Notes: generated by a model not told the origin, from the letters alone. DNA of 64,000 nucleotides from JBCBJX01 sp964342855 (GCA_964342855.1 CAYFIB010000009.1:1-64000); one strand, 5' to 3'. Shown: positions 1-8,380, numbered from the stretch's first letter. Translations and numbers: made by a program.

Positions 1-39
1 ACCTGAAGGTCGCAGGTTCAAATCCTGCCCCCGCACCCA
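1..39 (+). tRNA. 3' half of an initiator (fMet-type) tRNA
   Basis: The window opens inside a tRNA. Visible parts are the last anticodon-loop base, the 3' side of the anticodon stem (CCTGA), the variable loop AGGTC, a perfect T arm (GCAGG-TTCAAAT-CCTGC, 12-28), the acceptor 3' strand CCCCGCA (29-35) and an encoded CCA (37-39). From memory, this combination matches alphaproteobacterial initiator tRNAs. The discriminator reads C (36), where A is usual for that tRNA. The anticodon lies outside the window, so the identity is inferred. Confidence 0.75.
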
Positions 40-43
40 ACCG

Positions 44-808
44 TCATCTCATCTGAAAACTGAACCGCCGCTCGCCATGATCGTGGTCATGGTGCGTGAC
101 GCTCGTCGTCGCGAGCGCCGCCGCCGCGCCGAAGGCGATAGCGATCAGCGTCGTGATCGGGCGCCGGTGGCCGTGGCTCACATCGTGGTTCACATCGGCG
201 AGGCGCGCTGCGCCCAGATAGAGAAGGGCGCCGGCGAGCGTGGCGAGCGTCTGGTCGAGCGCGGTCGGCGGCAGCGCGTGAACGAGGCTCTCGCCAAAGA
301 TCGCGCCCGCGGGCGTCGTCGCCGCCGCCCCGATGAGCGCGATGAAGAAAGCGCCGCGCGCGCCCGCGCCGCCGCGCCGCGCCAGACTGTAGAGAATAAC
401 GGCCTCTGAAAATTCGTGCACGATGAGACCGGCGGACGCCGTCGCGCCGACGGCGATCCCGTGCTCGAAGGCGCCGACATAGAAAAAGCCGTCGATGAAG
501 GAATGCGCGCCGATGGCCAAAGCCGGCGCCGCCCAACCGCCGAAGCCGCCTCGGCCGATGCGGTCCAACGCCGCGAACGCCAGAAATCCAAAGAGCGCCA
601 GCATCGCGCCGTTCGGCGCTTCGTGCAGCGCGTCCGGCAGCAGATGCGTCATTGCGACCGCGACGAGGAGGGCGGCGGCCGCGGGCGCGATCAGCGGTTC
701 GGCGCGCGCGGCGAAGTCGCGGCGCAGGACGATCGCGGCGAGCCCGAGGGTCGCGACGGCGCCCGCGAGCAAAGAGGCGATGATCGCTGGAGAGAGAAAA
801 TCGACCAT
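44..808 (-). CDS. ZIP-family divalent metal (zinc) transporter
   Basis: A 254-residue, very hydrophobic protein with about eight membrane segments. It carries ZIP-family metal-site signatures: HSFIDG at about 102-107 (the TM4 H-N/S-x-x-D type) and HEFSEA at about 131-136 (the TM5 HExxxE type). An earlier HLLPDALHE sits at 55-63 and a short His tail (HHDHDH) near the C terminus. It should move Zn2+ or a related divalent ion across the inner membrane, towards the cytoplasm in most family members. It is divergent from the DUF3299/ABC operon and shares an intergenic region with a Zur-like palindrome, which supports zinc as substrate. The ATG at 808 is the natural start; its Shine-Dalgarno is weak. 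The stop lies five bases from the tRNA 3' end. Substrate specificity within the family cannot be read from sequence. Confidence 0.85.
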   Translation of the reverse strand: MVDFLSPAIIASLLAGAVATLGLAAIVLRRDFAARAEPLIAPAAAALLVAVAMTHLLPDALHEAPNGAMLALFGFLAFAALDRIGRGGFGGWAAPALAIGAHSFIDGFFYVGAFEHGIAVGATASAGLIVHEFSEAVILYSLARRGGAGARGAFFIALIGAAATTPAGAIFGESLVHALPPTALDQTLATLAGALLYLGAARLADVNHDVSHGHRRPITTLIAIAFGAAAALATTSVTHHDHDHGERRFSFQMR

Positions 809-841
809 GAAATCGCTGCCGCCTGTTTAACTGAATGGAGT

Positions 842-854
842 GTTATAATATAAC
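842..854. promoter_or_regulatory. Zur-like operator in a divergent promoter
   Basis: GTTATAATATAAC is a 13-nt palindrome around one central A. It closely resembles the core of the proteobacterial Zur box (TGTTATAnTATAACA, from memory); here the flanking bases read T on the left and G on the right. It contains TATAAT-like hexamers on both strands, so a bound repressor would cover both divergent -10 regions. It sits between the ZIP gene and the DUF3299-ABC-permease operon, both plausible zinc genes. Confidence 0.65.
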
Positions 855-911
855 GCATCCATGGCGACGCGCCAGACGGGCGCGCTGAATATCGCGAGTT
901 CTGGTTGTCGA

Positions 912-1454
912 ATGCGGACTATTTTTCTCAGCCTGCGGGCGCTGCTTTTCGTTGTCGTTACATCGCCGTTCGCGTCAGCCGCTGAGAAGCCGCTCAGCCT
1001 CCGCTGGGAAGACCTCATGCCCGTCGGCGAAGAGGAGCGCCTCGCGCGGATCTATGAAGAATTCTACGGCGCGCTGGAAAAGCAGGTCGAAGGCGGCGCA
1101 TCGGCCATCGCCGAGGGCGGACCGCTTGACGACATGCGCCAGCTGGGAACCTTCAATGTCGTCGACGATCTGGACGGTAAGCTTGTGCGGATCCCCGGGT
1201 TCGTCGTGCCGCTCGATTTCGACGCCGTCGATGTCTACAGCGATTTCCTGCTCGTCCCGTATTTCGGGGCGTGCATCCATGTGCCGCCGCCGCCGCCGAA
1301 CCAGATCGTGTATGTTCGCGTGAAGAAACCGGTGCGCATGGGGCAGATCTGGCAGCCTTTCTGGATCGAGGGCGTGCTCTCGACGGACAAGGCGCTGAAC
1401 GAGCTCGGCGACGCCGCTTATACGATGGAGTTTCGCAGGTTTGACCCATTCTGA
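912..1454 (+). CDS. DUF3299 periplasmic protein of a putative metal ABC system
   Basis: A 180-residue protein starting at ATG 912 with a signal peptide (hydrophobic core followed by FASAAEK). The mature part has the DUF3299 hallmarks: a GFVVPL stretch, then YFGACIHVPPPPPNQ near residues 115-130. Its exact biochemical role is not established in this family. DUF3299 genes often sit beside LolD/MacB-type ATPases and FtsX-type permeases in zinc-responsive operons; I recall a similar make-up for the Vibrio cholerae zrg locus. An upstream in-frame ATG at 861 would add 17 residues before the signal peptide and is less likely. Its end overlaps the next start by 14 bases, so translation is probably coupled. 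The Zur-like palindrome is just upstream. Confidence 0.75.
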   Translation: MRTIFLSLRALLFVVVTSPFASAAEKPLSLRWEDLMPVGEEERLARIYEEFYGALEKQVEGGASAIAEGGPLDDMRQLGTFNVVDDLDGKLVRIPGFVVPLDFDAVDVYSDFLLVPYFGACIHVPPPPPNQIVYVRVKKPVRMGQIWQPFWIEGVLSTDKALNELGDAAYTMEFRRFDPF

Positions 1455-2181
1455 CGATCAGAAGACGGCGGGTGCGACCGTCGTCTCCATCCGCGACGCG
1501 AGCTATGCGTGGGCGCGCGGACGGACGGTTCTGGATGTAGCGGCGTTCGACGTCGCCGCCGGCGAACGGGTGTTTCTGCGGGGCCCGAGCGGCTCGGGTA
1601 AAAGCACCTTGCTCGGCCTCGTCGCGGGCGTGCTCGCCCCGCAGAAGGGGCGGATCGAGGTGCTCGGCGCGCGGTTCGATCAAGCCTCCGGCCCGGCGCG
1701 CGATGAGCTGCGCGCGCGCGAAATGGGCGTCGTCTTCCAGCTCTTCAATCTCCTGCCGTTTCTCTCCGTCCTCGACAACGTAACCCTGCCATGCCGCTTC
1801 AGCGCGGCGCGGCGCGCAAAAGCAGCGAAGGCGGAAGGATCGCCGGAAGCGGCGGCGCGGCGGCTTCTGGAGCGCCTCGGTCTCGACAAATCCCTGCACG
1901 GACGCCGATCCAGCGATCTCAGCGTCGGTCAGCAGCAGCGCGTCGCCGCGGCGCGCGCGCTCATCGGCGGGCCGAAGCTGGTGATCGCCGACGAGCCGAC
2001 CTCCGCCCTCGACGCCGACGCCCGCGACGCCTTCATCGATCTCCTTCTTTCCGAAGCGAGCGCCAGCGGCGCGGCGGTTCTGTTCGTCAGCCATGATGGC
2101 GGCCTCGCGAGCGCCTTCGACCGGGCGGACGATCTCGCAGACCTCAACCGGGCCTTCGGGCTCGAAGGACGGGCGGCATGA
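1441..2181 (+). CDS. ABC transporter ATP-binding protein (LolD/MacB-like)
   Basis: A 246-residue nucleotide-binding subunit. It shows the Walker A GPSGSGKST at about residue 43, the Q-loop (VVFQLFNLLPFL), the signature LSVGQQQRV, Walker B LVIADEPTSALD and the H-loop FVSHD. The family energises FtsX-fold permeases that work by mechanotransmission rather than classical import. It starts with TTG inside the DUF3299 gene, and its stop overlaps the permease start (ATGA), so the three genes form one coupled operon. The QQQ after the signature is slightly unusual but acceptable. The cargo is not shown by this subunit; zinc is inferred from the operator-like site and the His-rich partner. Confidence 0.85.
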   Translation: MTHSDDQKTAGATVVSIRDASYAWARGRTVLDVAAFDVAAGERVFLRGPSGSGKSTLLGLVAGVLAPQKGRIEVLGARFDQASGPARDELRAREMGVVFQLFNLLPFLSVLDNVTLPCRFSAARRAKAAKAEGSPEAAARRLLERLGLDKSLHGRRSSDLSVGQQQRVAAARALIGGPKLVIADEPTSALDADARDAFIDLLLSEASASGAAVLFVSHDGGLASAFDRADDLADLNRAFGLEGRAA

Positions 2182-3931
2182 GCGCGGGCGTCTCCATTCT
2201 TCGTCTCGCCGCGGCGAGCCTTTCCGCGCGGCGGGTGACGGCGGCGCTGACGGCGCTGACCATCGCGCTCTCGGTGCTGCTTTTCATCGGCGTGGAGAAA
2301 ACCCGCACCGGAGTGCGCCAGAGCTTCGAGAACACGATCTCCGGCGCCGATCTCATCGTCGGCGCCCGGACGAGCCCGACGAACCTCCTGCTTTATTCGA
2401 TCTTCCATATCGGCAACGCCTCGAACGCCGTTTCCTGGGAGACTTATGAAGCGGTTGCGGAGAGCCCGGAGATTGCCTGGACGATTCCGATCGCGCTGGG
2501 CGACAGCCACCGCGGCTACCGCGTGCTCGGCACGACGACCGATCTCTACGAGCACTATCTCTACGCCGACAAACGCGCGCTTGGCTTCGATGTCGGGACG
2601 GCGTTCGCGAGCGATCACGACGCCGTCCTCGGCGCGATGGTGGCGGCCGATCTCGGCTACGTCGTCGGCGACCGGATCGTCCTCGCCCATGGCGCGGGGG
2701 AGGTGAGCTTCGCGGAGCATGACGACCATCCGTTCACGGTCGTCGGCATCCTGAAGCCTACCGGAACGCCTCTGGACCGCACCGTGCAGGTCAGCCTCGA
2801 AGGCATCGAGGCGATGCANNNNNNNNNNNNNNNNNNNNNNNNNNNNNNNNNNNNNNNNNNNNNNNNNNNNNNNNNNNNNNNNNNNNNNNNNNNNNNNNNN
2901 NNNNNNNNNNNNNNNNNNGAACGCCTCTGGACCGCACCGTGCAGGTCAGCCTCGAAGGCATCGAGGCGATGCACGAGGGCTGGGAGAGCGGCGTGCGCCG
3001 CCCCGCCGCGATCCGCGCGAGCGCTGAAGGCGCGGCCGGCGCGCGCGAAGTCGCCCACGATCATGAAGAGCATGATCATGCAGGACATGATCATGACCAT
3101 GACGAGGCCAGCCATGATCATCATGACCATGACCACGAAGGCCATGACCATGATCATGACGGCCATCATCACGACCATGAAGGCCATGACCACGACGATC
3201 ATGACCATGACGAGGTCGGCCATGATCATCATGACCATGACCACGAAGGCCATGACCACGACCGCGAGGACGTCGCTCATGACCATGATGAAGAAGGTCA
3301 CGACCATGAGGACGGCCATGATCACGACGATGGACATGATCATGATGAAGAGGGGCACGATCATGATCACCTCGCACCCGGGCAGGTGACGGCGTTCATC
3401 GTCGGGCTGAATTCACGCGCCGCCGCGCCGCGGGTCGCGCGCGCCCTGAATACGTTTGAAGGCGAGCCGCTGACGGCGGTTATTCCGGGGCTCGCGCTGG
3501 CGGAGCTCTGGTCCGTGGTCGGCGTCGCGGAGCGCGCGCTCGCGGCCATCGCGCTCTTCACGGTCGCCATCGGCCTCGTCATGGTGCTGACGGGCGTCTA
3601 TGCGAGCCTCAACGAACGCCGCCGCGAAATGGCGGTCCTGCGCGCCATCGGCGCCCGCCCGAGCGATGTTTTCGGCCTCATGGTGAGCGAAGCGGCGCTG
3701 CTTGCGTTTTTCGGCGCCGCGCTGGGGTTGGCGGCGTATTATGTCGGAGCGGCGGCGCTCGGCCCGGTCATCGAGCAGCGTTTCGGCGGCGTTCTACCCG
3801 AAGCGGCGCCGGGGCTGCCGGATATTGCGATCCTTCTCGGCGCGCCCGCGGTCGCCGGGCTGTTCGCCGCCGCGCCGGCCGCACAGGCGGTCCGGCAGGC
3901 GCTGTCGGACGGTCTCGCCACGAAGTACTGA
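2178..3931 (+). CDS. FtsX-like ABC permease with long His/Asp-rich domain, split by an assembly gap
   Basis: Two coding pieces (2178-2818 and 2919-3931) lie in different frames on either side of 100 N. The last 55 bases before the N run (2764-2818) are identical to the first 55 after it (2919-2973). Removing 155 bases restores one continuous frame of 532 codons, so the gene is probably intact. Features in order: an N-terminal membrane segment, a MacB-like periplasmic domain, a region of about 108 residues containing about 40 His (3055-3375), then three C-terminal membrane helices with the FtsX signature around ERRREMAVLRAIGARP. The His repeat lies in the extracytoplasmic part and should bind Zn2+ or similar ions. 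The gene is the third in the DUF3299-ATPase operon (ATGA overlap). Direction of transport is unknown. Confidence 0.8.
2819..2918. other. 100-N scaffold gap that is probably no gap
   Basis: Exactly 100 N, the usual placeholder for a gap of unknown size. The flanks overlap by 55 identical bases (2764-2818 and 2919-2973), which indicates that the two contigs overlap and that no sequence is missing. The adjoining His repeat probably caused the assembly break. Confidence 0.95.
3090..3305 (+). repeat. Tandem 108-nt duplication inside the His-rich repeat
   Basis: The CATGAC/CATGAT-rich tract encoding His-Asp dipeptides contains a larger repeat. A segment beginning around GCCATGATCATCATGACC at 3111 recurs at 3219, exactly 108 bases (36 codons) later, with few changes and matching flanks. 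In-frame slippage of such units would change the number of metal-binding residues. Boundaries are approximate. Confidence 0.7.
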
Positions 3932-3946
3932 GGCGGGACCGGTCGA

Positions 3947-5044
3947 TCAGGCGGCGTGCGCGTGCAGGCGCTCGGAGACTTTCTCCAGAACCGTGAACAG
4001 GCGCTCTGGCGAGACAGGCTTGCTGAGAAACGCATCGAAAACGAACGCGTCATCCGAGTCCTGAAAGAACACGTCGGCGGTCAGCGAGACGATGAACGCG
4101 CCATTGCAGGGCGTGTTTGACTGGCGCAGCTCCACCGCCGCCTCGGCGCCGCTCATGATCGGCATGCGAATGTCCATAAGAATGAGGTCGTACGGGTTCG
4201 TCTGCGCGAGCGAGAGCGCTTCGTGACCGTTTTCCGCCTCGTCCGCTTCGACGCCCCATTGCGAGAGATAGGCCTGAAGAACGCGGCGATTTGTCGGCTG
4301 ATCTTCGGCGATGAGTACGCGGAGACCTGACACGTCCGCCGGCGCGACGCGCAGGCCGCCGATGACGGATTTCGCCTTGTCGGCGCGCAGCGGCAGGCGA
4401 ATTTCCGCCGTATGCCCAACGCCCGGCTTGCCGGAGCAGACGACGCCGCCGCCCATATCGCCGACCATGTTGCGAACCGCCAGCAACCGGATCTCGTCGC
4501 CGAGCCCCGCGCGATCGAACGAGGTTCGACCGTCATGGCTGACGCGGACCCAAAGCGCGTTTTCATTGGGTACGGAGACATGAACGATCAGCGATGTCGC
4601 CGTGGTGTCGTGCAGTGCGAGATAAAGCAGATTGCGGATGACCTGCGCCAGACGCTCGCCATCTTCGTCGATGGTCGCCGGCACGTTCTTGTCGATGGTC
4701 ATGACGAACTTCATGGCGCGGGACCGGCACCGCAGGGCGAAATCGGCTTCGACGGCCTCGAACAGCAGTGAAAGGTCCACCGGCGCGCGATGCGCGTCGC
4801 CAGCCCGGTTTTCAAGCTGGCGCAGACATTCCAGCCAATCCGCCATATCGCGGAATTCCGACATGACTTCGCGCAGGTTGGCGACGATGGCGGCCTGTTT
4901 GGCGTCGAGCTCGGTCGCTTCAAGAGCGTGAATGACGCCGGCGCCCGCATTCAGTTGATTTCGGATGGTGACGCTCAACCCGGCGACATCTTCGATGAGG
5001 CCGTCATTATCACGGTTTATAAAGTCTGAACGCATCATGACCAT
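3947..5044 (-). CDS. Degenerate histidine kinase fused to a receiver domain
   Basis: A 365-residue cytoplasmic protein. Residues about 20-85 resemble a kinase dimerisation domain, but the H-box has lost its histidine: it reads VTIRNQLNA where HEIRTPLNA is expected. The ATPase-like part (about 90-225) has a weak N-box (RNLLYLALHD) and no clear DxGxG, while a G2-like GKPGVGHTAEIRLPL remains. Residues about 243-360 form a good receiver domain with LILMDIRMP carrying the phospho-acceptor Asp, the acidic VLIAEDQ start and a C-terminal LSKPV lysine. It is best read as a pseudokinase scaffold or phosphatase-like sensor that receives phosphate from another kinase. An SD (AGGGAG) fits ATG 5038 better than ATG 5044. 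It stands alone, convergent with the permease operon. Confidence 0.75.
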   Translation of the reverse strand: MVMMRSDFINRDNDGLIEDVAGLSVTIRNQLNAGAGVIHALEATELDAKQAAIVANLREVMSEFRDMADWLECLRQLENRAGDAHRAPVDLSLLFEAVEADFALRCRSRAMKFVMTIDKNVPATIDEDGERLAQVIRNLLYLALHDTTATSLIVHVSVPNENALWVRVSHDGRTSFDRAGLGDEIRLLAVRNMVGDMGGGVVCSGKPGVGHTAEIRLPLRADKAKSVIGGLRVAPADVSGLRVLIAEDQPTNRRVLQAYLSQWGVEADEAENGHEALSLAQTNPYDLILMDIRMPIMSGAEAAVELRQSNTPCNGAFIVSLTADVFFQDSDDAFVFDAFLSKPVSPERLFTVLEKVSERLHAHAA

Positions 5045-5123
5045 TTCTCCCTATTGTGAGGAAAAGATCGCTATGCGGACTTAACGTTTTGCAAAAGAGT
5101 TTGATTAAAATTCTAATAAAACT

Positions 5124-5156
5124 GGTCGGCGGCGTCATGTGGCCGCCGACCGTTTT
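5124..5156 (-). terminator. Intrinsic terminator downstream of acs
   Basis: A perfect 10-bp stem GGTCGGCGGC / GCCGCCGACC (5124-5133 and 5142-5151) with an 8-nt loop. On the minus strand it is followed by AGTTTTATTAG and lies just after the acs stop. On the plus strand GTTTT also follows. Confidence 0.75.
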
Positions 5157-5170
5157 GCAGTTGCGTCACG

Positions 5171-7117
5171 CTATGGTCGCTGCGAGGCGGCGTCCGCGAC
5201 CAGACTGTCCACCACGCCGGGGTCCGCGAGGGTGGAGGTGTCGCCGAGCTTGTCCGGCTCCCCCTCGGCGATTTTTCTCAGGATGCGGCGCATGATCTTG
5301 CCGGATCGGGTTTTCGGCAGGCCGGGCGCGAACTGGATGACGTCCGGTTTTGCGATCGGTCCGATCTCGGAGCGCACCTGCTCGATCAGCGCTTTGCGCA
5401 GCGCGTCATCGGCCTCAACGCCGGCGTTCGGCGTCACATAACACCACACGCCCTGACCCTTGATATCGTGCGGGAAGCCGACGACCGCGGCTTCGGCGAC
5501 ATCCTTGTGCGCGACCAGCGCGCTTTCGATCTCCGCCGTGCCGAGACGGTGTCCGGAGACGTTGAGCACGTCATCCACGCGCCCGGTTATCCAGTAGTAA
5601 CCGTCCGCGTCCCGCCGTGCGCCGTCGCCGGTGAAATAGGCGTTCTTGTAGGTGGAGAAATAGGTTTCCACGAAGCGCTGGTGGTCGCCATAGACCGTGC
5701 GCATCTGTCCGGGCCATGAGGATTTGAGGATGAGATTGCCCGATGTCGCGCCGGAAAGCTCCTTGCCGTCGGCGTCGACCAACGCTGCTTCAATCCCCGG
5801 CAGGGGCTCCGTGGCGGAGCCGGGCTTCAGATCCGTCGCGCGAGGAAGGGGAGAGATCAGAACGCCCCCGGTTTCGGTCTGCCACCAGGTGTCAACGATG
5901 GGACGCTGGCCGTCGCCGACGACGCGGTGATACCAGAGCCAGGCCTCCGGGTTGATCGGTTCGCCGACGGAGCCGAGGAGGCGGAGCGAGGACCGGCTCG
6001 CTTTCTTCACCGGCGCGTCGCCCTCGCGCATCAGCGCACGGATGGCCGTGGGCGCGGTGTAAAAGACCGTTACGTCATGCTTGTCGATGGTCGTCCAGAA
6101 GCGCGAGGCGTCCGGATAGGTCGGCACGCCCTCGAACATCAGCGTCGTCGTTCCGTTCGCCAGCGGTCCGTAAACGATGTAGGAGTGGCCGGTCACCCAG
6201 CCGACATCCGCCGTGCACCAGTAGATATCATCGTCGCGGATGTCGAAGACGGTCGCATGCGTCCATGACGCCCACGCCATGTAGCCACCGGTCGTGTGGA
6301 GGACGCCTTTCGGCTTGCCCGTGGAGCCCGACGTATAAAGAATGAACAGCGGGTCTTCGGCGTTCATCGGTTCCGGCGGGCAGTCGTCCGAAACGTCCGC
6401 GATGAGTTCGTGCAGCCAGAAATCGCGTCCCGCCTTCATGTCGATCTCGACGTTTTCGGCGCGCACGACGAGGGTCTTCACCTCCGCGATTTCGGCGTGG
6501 CCGTGCGCCTTGTCGACATTGGATTTCAGGGGAGTGACGCGCCCGCCGCGACGTCCGGCGTCGGCGGTGATGATGACCGAGGCGCCGCAGTCCTCGACGC
6601 GGGCGGCGAGGGCCTCGGCGGAAAAGCCGCCAAAGACGACCGAGTGCACCGCGCCGATGCGCGCGCAGGCGAGCATGGCGACGGCGGCATCCGGGATCAT
6701 CGGCATGTAAATGACCGCGCGGTCGCCTTTCCCGACGCCCATCGCCTTCAGAACGTTCGCAAAGCGGCAGACCTCCGCGTGCAGTTCGCGATAGCTGATC
6801 GCGCGAGAAACGTCCGGCTCGTCGCCCTCCCAGAGAATGGCGGTCTTGTCGCCGCGTTCATCGAGATGGCGGTCGAGACAGTTGGCCGACGCGTTGAGAA
6901 CGCCGTCGGCGTACCAGCGGATATGAACATCAGGCGCGGCGAAGGAGACGTCGCTGATCTCGGTGAACGGCGTGATCCAATCGAGCCGCTCGCCGACGGC
7001 GCGCCAGAACGCATCAGGGTTCTCCGTCACTTGAGCGCGCGCGGCGGCGGCCGAGACGCGGTTGAGGCCGGCGCCCTCCGGCGCGTTCGGGGCGGGAATG
7101 CGGATCTCGTCTGTCAT
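5171..7117 (-). CDS. acs: Acetyl-CoA synthetase (AMP-forming)
   Basis: 648 residues, the normal size for bacterial Acs. The enzyme activates acetate with ATP to acetyl-AMP and then acetyl-CoA in the cytosol. Visible motifs are YTSGSTGKPKG (P-loop-like A3), TWWQTETGG (A5), the hinge and substrate region around GRVDDVLNVSGHRLG, and the C-terminal TRSGKIMRR whose Lys is the conserved catalytic residue controlled by acetylation in studied homologues. It lies downstream of a 46-aa membrane microprotein on the same strand with a 42-bp gap, so the two may be co-transcribed. A strong terminator follows. Nothing in the sequence is unusual. Confidence 0.95.
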   Translation of the reverse strand: MTDEIRIPAPNAPEGAGLNRVSAAAARAQVTENPDAFWRAVGERLDWITPFTEISDVSFAAPDVHIRWYADGVLNASANCLDRHLDERGDKTAILWEGDEPDVSRAISYRELHAEVCRFANVLKAMGVGKGDRAVIYMPMIPDAAVAMLACARIGAVHSVVFGGFSAEALAARVEDCGASVIITADAGRRGGRVTPLKSNVDKAHGHAEIAEVKTLVVRAENVEIDMKAGRDFWLHELIADVSDDCPPEPMNAEDPLFILYTSGSTGKPKGVLHTTGGYMAWASWTHATVFDIRDDDIYWCTADVGWVTGHSYIVYGPLANGTTTLMFEGVPTYPDASRFWTTIDKHDVTVFYTAPTAIRALMREGDAPVKKASRSSLRLLGSVGEPINPEAWLWYHRVVGDGQRPIVDTWWQTETGGVLISPLPRATDLKPGSATEPLPGIEAALVDADGKELSGATSGNLILKSSWPGQMRTVYGDHQRFVETYFSTYKNAYFTGDGARRDADGYYWITGRVDDVLNVSGHRLGTAEIESALVAHKDVAEAAVVGFPHDIKGQGVWCYVTPNAGVEADDALRKALIEQVRSEIGPIAKPDVIQFAPGLPKTRSGKIMRRILRKIAEGEPDKLGDTSTLADPGVVDSLVADAASQRP

Positions 7118-7159
7118 GGGCGTTCTCTCTTCAGTCGAGGCGGGCGCTTCGGGCGGAAT

Positions 7160-7300
7160 TCAGTCCGCGCCATCTTCGGACGAAAAATCTTCTTCCAGAA
7201 CGCCGAGGCTTTTCAGCTTTTTCTCCAGCGTCTGAATGCGCGCATAGGCCCCGGCGCCGAGCACGAGACCGACAATGCCGAAGAAATCCCAGAATTCCAT
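7160..7300 (-). CDS. 46-aa single-pass membrane microprotein
   Basis: A short frame with an excellent ribosome-binding site (CAGGAGGAGCAC before the ATG at 7300). The protein starts MEFWDFFGIVGLVLGAG, giving one membrane segment at about residues 4-20. A charged, probably coiled-coil stretch (RIQTLEKKLKSLGVLEE) and an acidic tail ending in GAD follow. I do not recognise a named family. It lies between the prepilin peptidase gene and acs, all on the minus strand, and could be co-transcribed with either. Confidence 0.65.
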   Translation of the reverse strand: MEFWDFFGIVGLVLGAGAYARIQTLEKKLKSLGVLEEDFSSEDGAD

Positions 7301-7378
7301 GTGCTCCTCCTGTCGCCGCGCCTCGTTCTGCGCGCCAGCCGAGCCTAACTGACGCGCCCGGCCCGCGGCTACGGTCCC

Positions 7379-8161
7379 TCAGACCGGGGCGAACAAGAGT
7401 GCGAGACCGGCGGCGACGAGGTACGGCCCGAAAGCGATCTCGGCGTTGGAGGCGAGCGAACGCCGCCGCACGACGGCCGTGGCGAGGGCGACCGCCAGGG
7501 CGGCGAGGGCGGCGCCGAGGACGAGAAAGGGCAGGCGCTCCCAGCCAAGGATCGCGCCAAAGGCCGCAAGCAGCTTGGCGTCGCCCCGGCCGAGCCCGTC
7601 GCGGCCTCTCAATAGTCGATACGTCTCTTCTATAGCGCGCAGCGCGACATAGCCGACGGCGGCGCCGATGACGGCGGAGGCGAGCGGCGCGAAGCGGTCC
7701 GCGAGGTTCGCGATGAGACCCAGCCAGAGGAGGGGGCCGGTCAGCGCGTCCGGAAGCACCCCGTCGCGGGCGTCGATGGCGGCGAGAGAGAGGGCGATCC
7801 AGCCGAGCGCGGCGGCGAATGCGGCGTCCGCCGTCACGCCGAAGCGCCAGACGGATGCGACGCCGATGATCCCGGCGCAAAACTCAATGACCGGATACCG
7901 ACCCGGGATCGCCGCGCCGCAGCAACGGGCGCGTCCGCCCGAGACGAAATAAGAAGCGAGCGGAACAAGGTCGCGCCAGGTGAGTTGCGCGCCACATTCA
8001 GCGCACTGAGAGCGCCCCCAGAAGGTCGCAGGCCCTTCGCGATCCGTCAGCTTCCAGACAATCGGACCGCGAGCGGCGATCATCGTGATCGTGCTCCCGG
8101 CGATAAGACCGGTCGCCCACCCTGTGGCTAAAATGGCCCAGCCTTGAATTTGCACGTCCAT
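7379..8161 (-). CDS. gspO: Type IV prepilin peptidase (GspO/PilD family)
   Basis: A 260-residue polytopic aspartic protease (family A24). After the first membrane segment there is a cytoplasmic loop with paired cysteines (CAECG about 53-57, then a CC pair) as in zinc-binding PilD proteins. Both catalytic Asp signatures follow: AAIDARDGVLPD and GRGDAKLLA (the GxGD type). The enzyme cleaves prepilin leaders just before the Phe or Leu and usually N-methylates the new end. The pseudopilins GspG-J encoded at 20225-22199 are obvious substrates. It is separated from the gsp operon by two genes and lies on the opposite strand, divergent from the lipoprotein gene. Confidence 0.9.
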   Translation of the reverse strand: MDVQIQGWAILATGWATGLIAGSTITMIAARGPIVWKLTDREGPATFWGRSQCAECGAQLTWRDLVPLASYFVSGGRARCCGAAIPGRYPVIEFCAGIIGVASVWRFGVTADAAFAAALGWIALSLAAIDARDGVLPDALTGPLLWLGLIANLADRFAPLASAVIGAAVGYVALRAIEETYRLLRGRDGLGRGDAKLLAAFGAILGWERLPFLVLGAALAALAVALATAVVRRRSLASNAEIAFGPYLVAAGLALLFAPV

Positions 8162-8380
8162 CCACTGTCTCGATTTGGCGCGTCACTATCAGCCATATTC
8201 AGCTTTAATGCTTGAAATAATTGATATCGTTTCGGTTTTTCAAAAATCCGCGAGTATTGATGCAACCCCCGGTCATGAACGTGAAATCCAGCTGTTAAAA
8301 ATGTGTCACGGAAGGCGCGTAGGCCGATGGTCAGGGCGTTCGGAGAAAATCCGGCGTCTTCACGCGTACACAAATCAATC

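Noticed and set aside
3055..3375. Possible CRISPR or minisatellite array
   Set aside because: The repeats are codon-phased His/Asp coding units inside a permease gene, without regular spacers.
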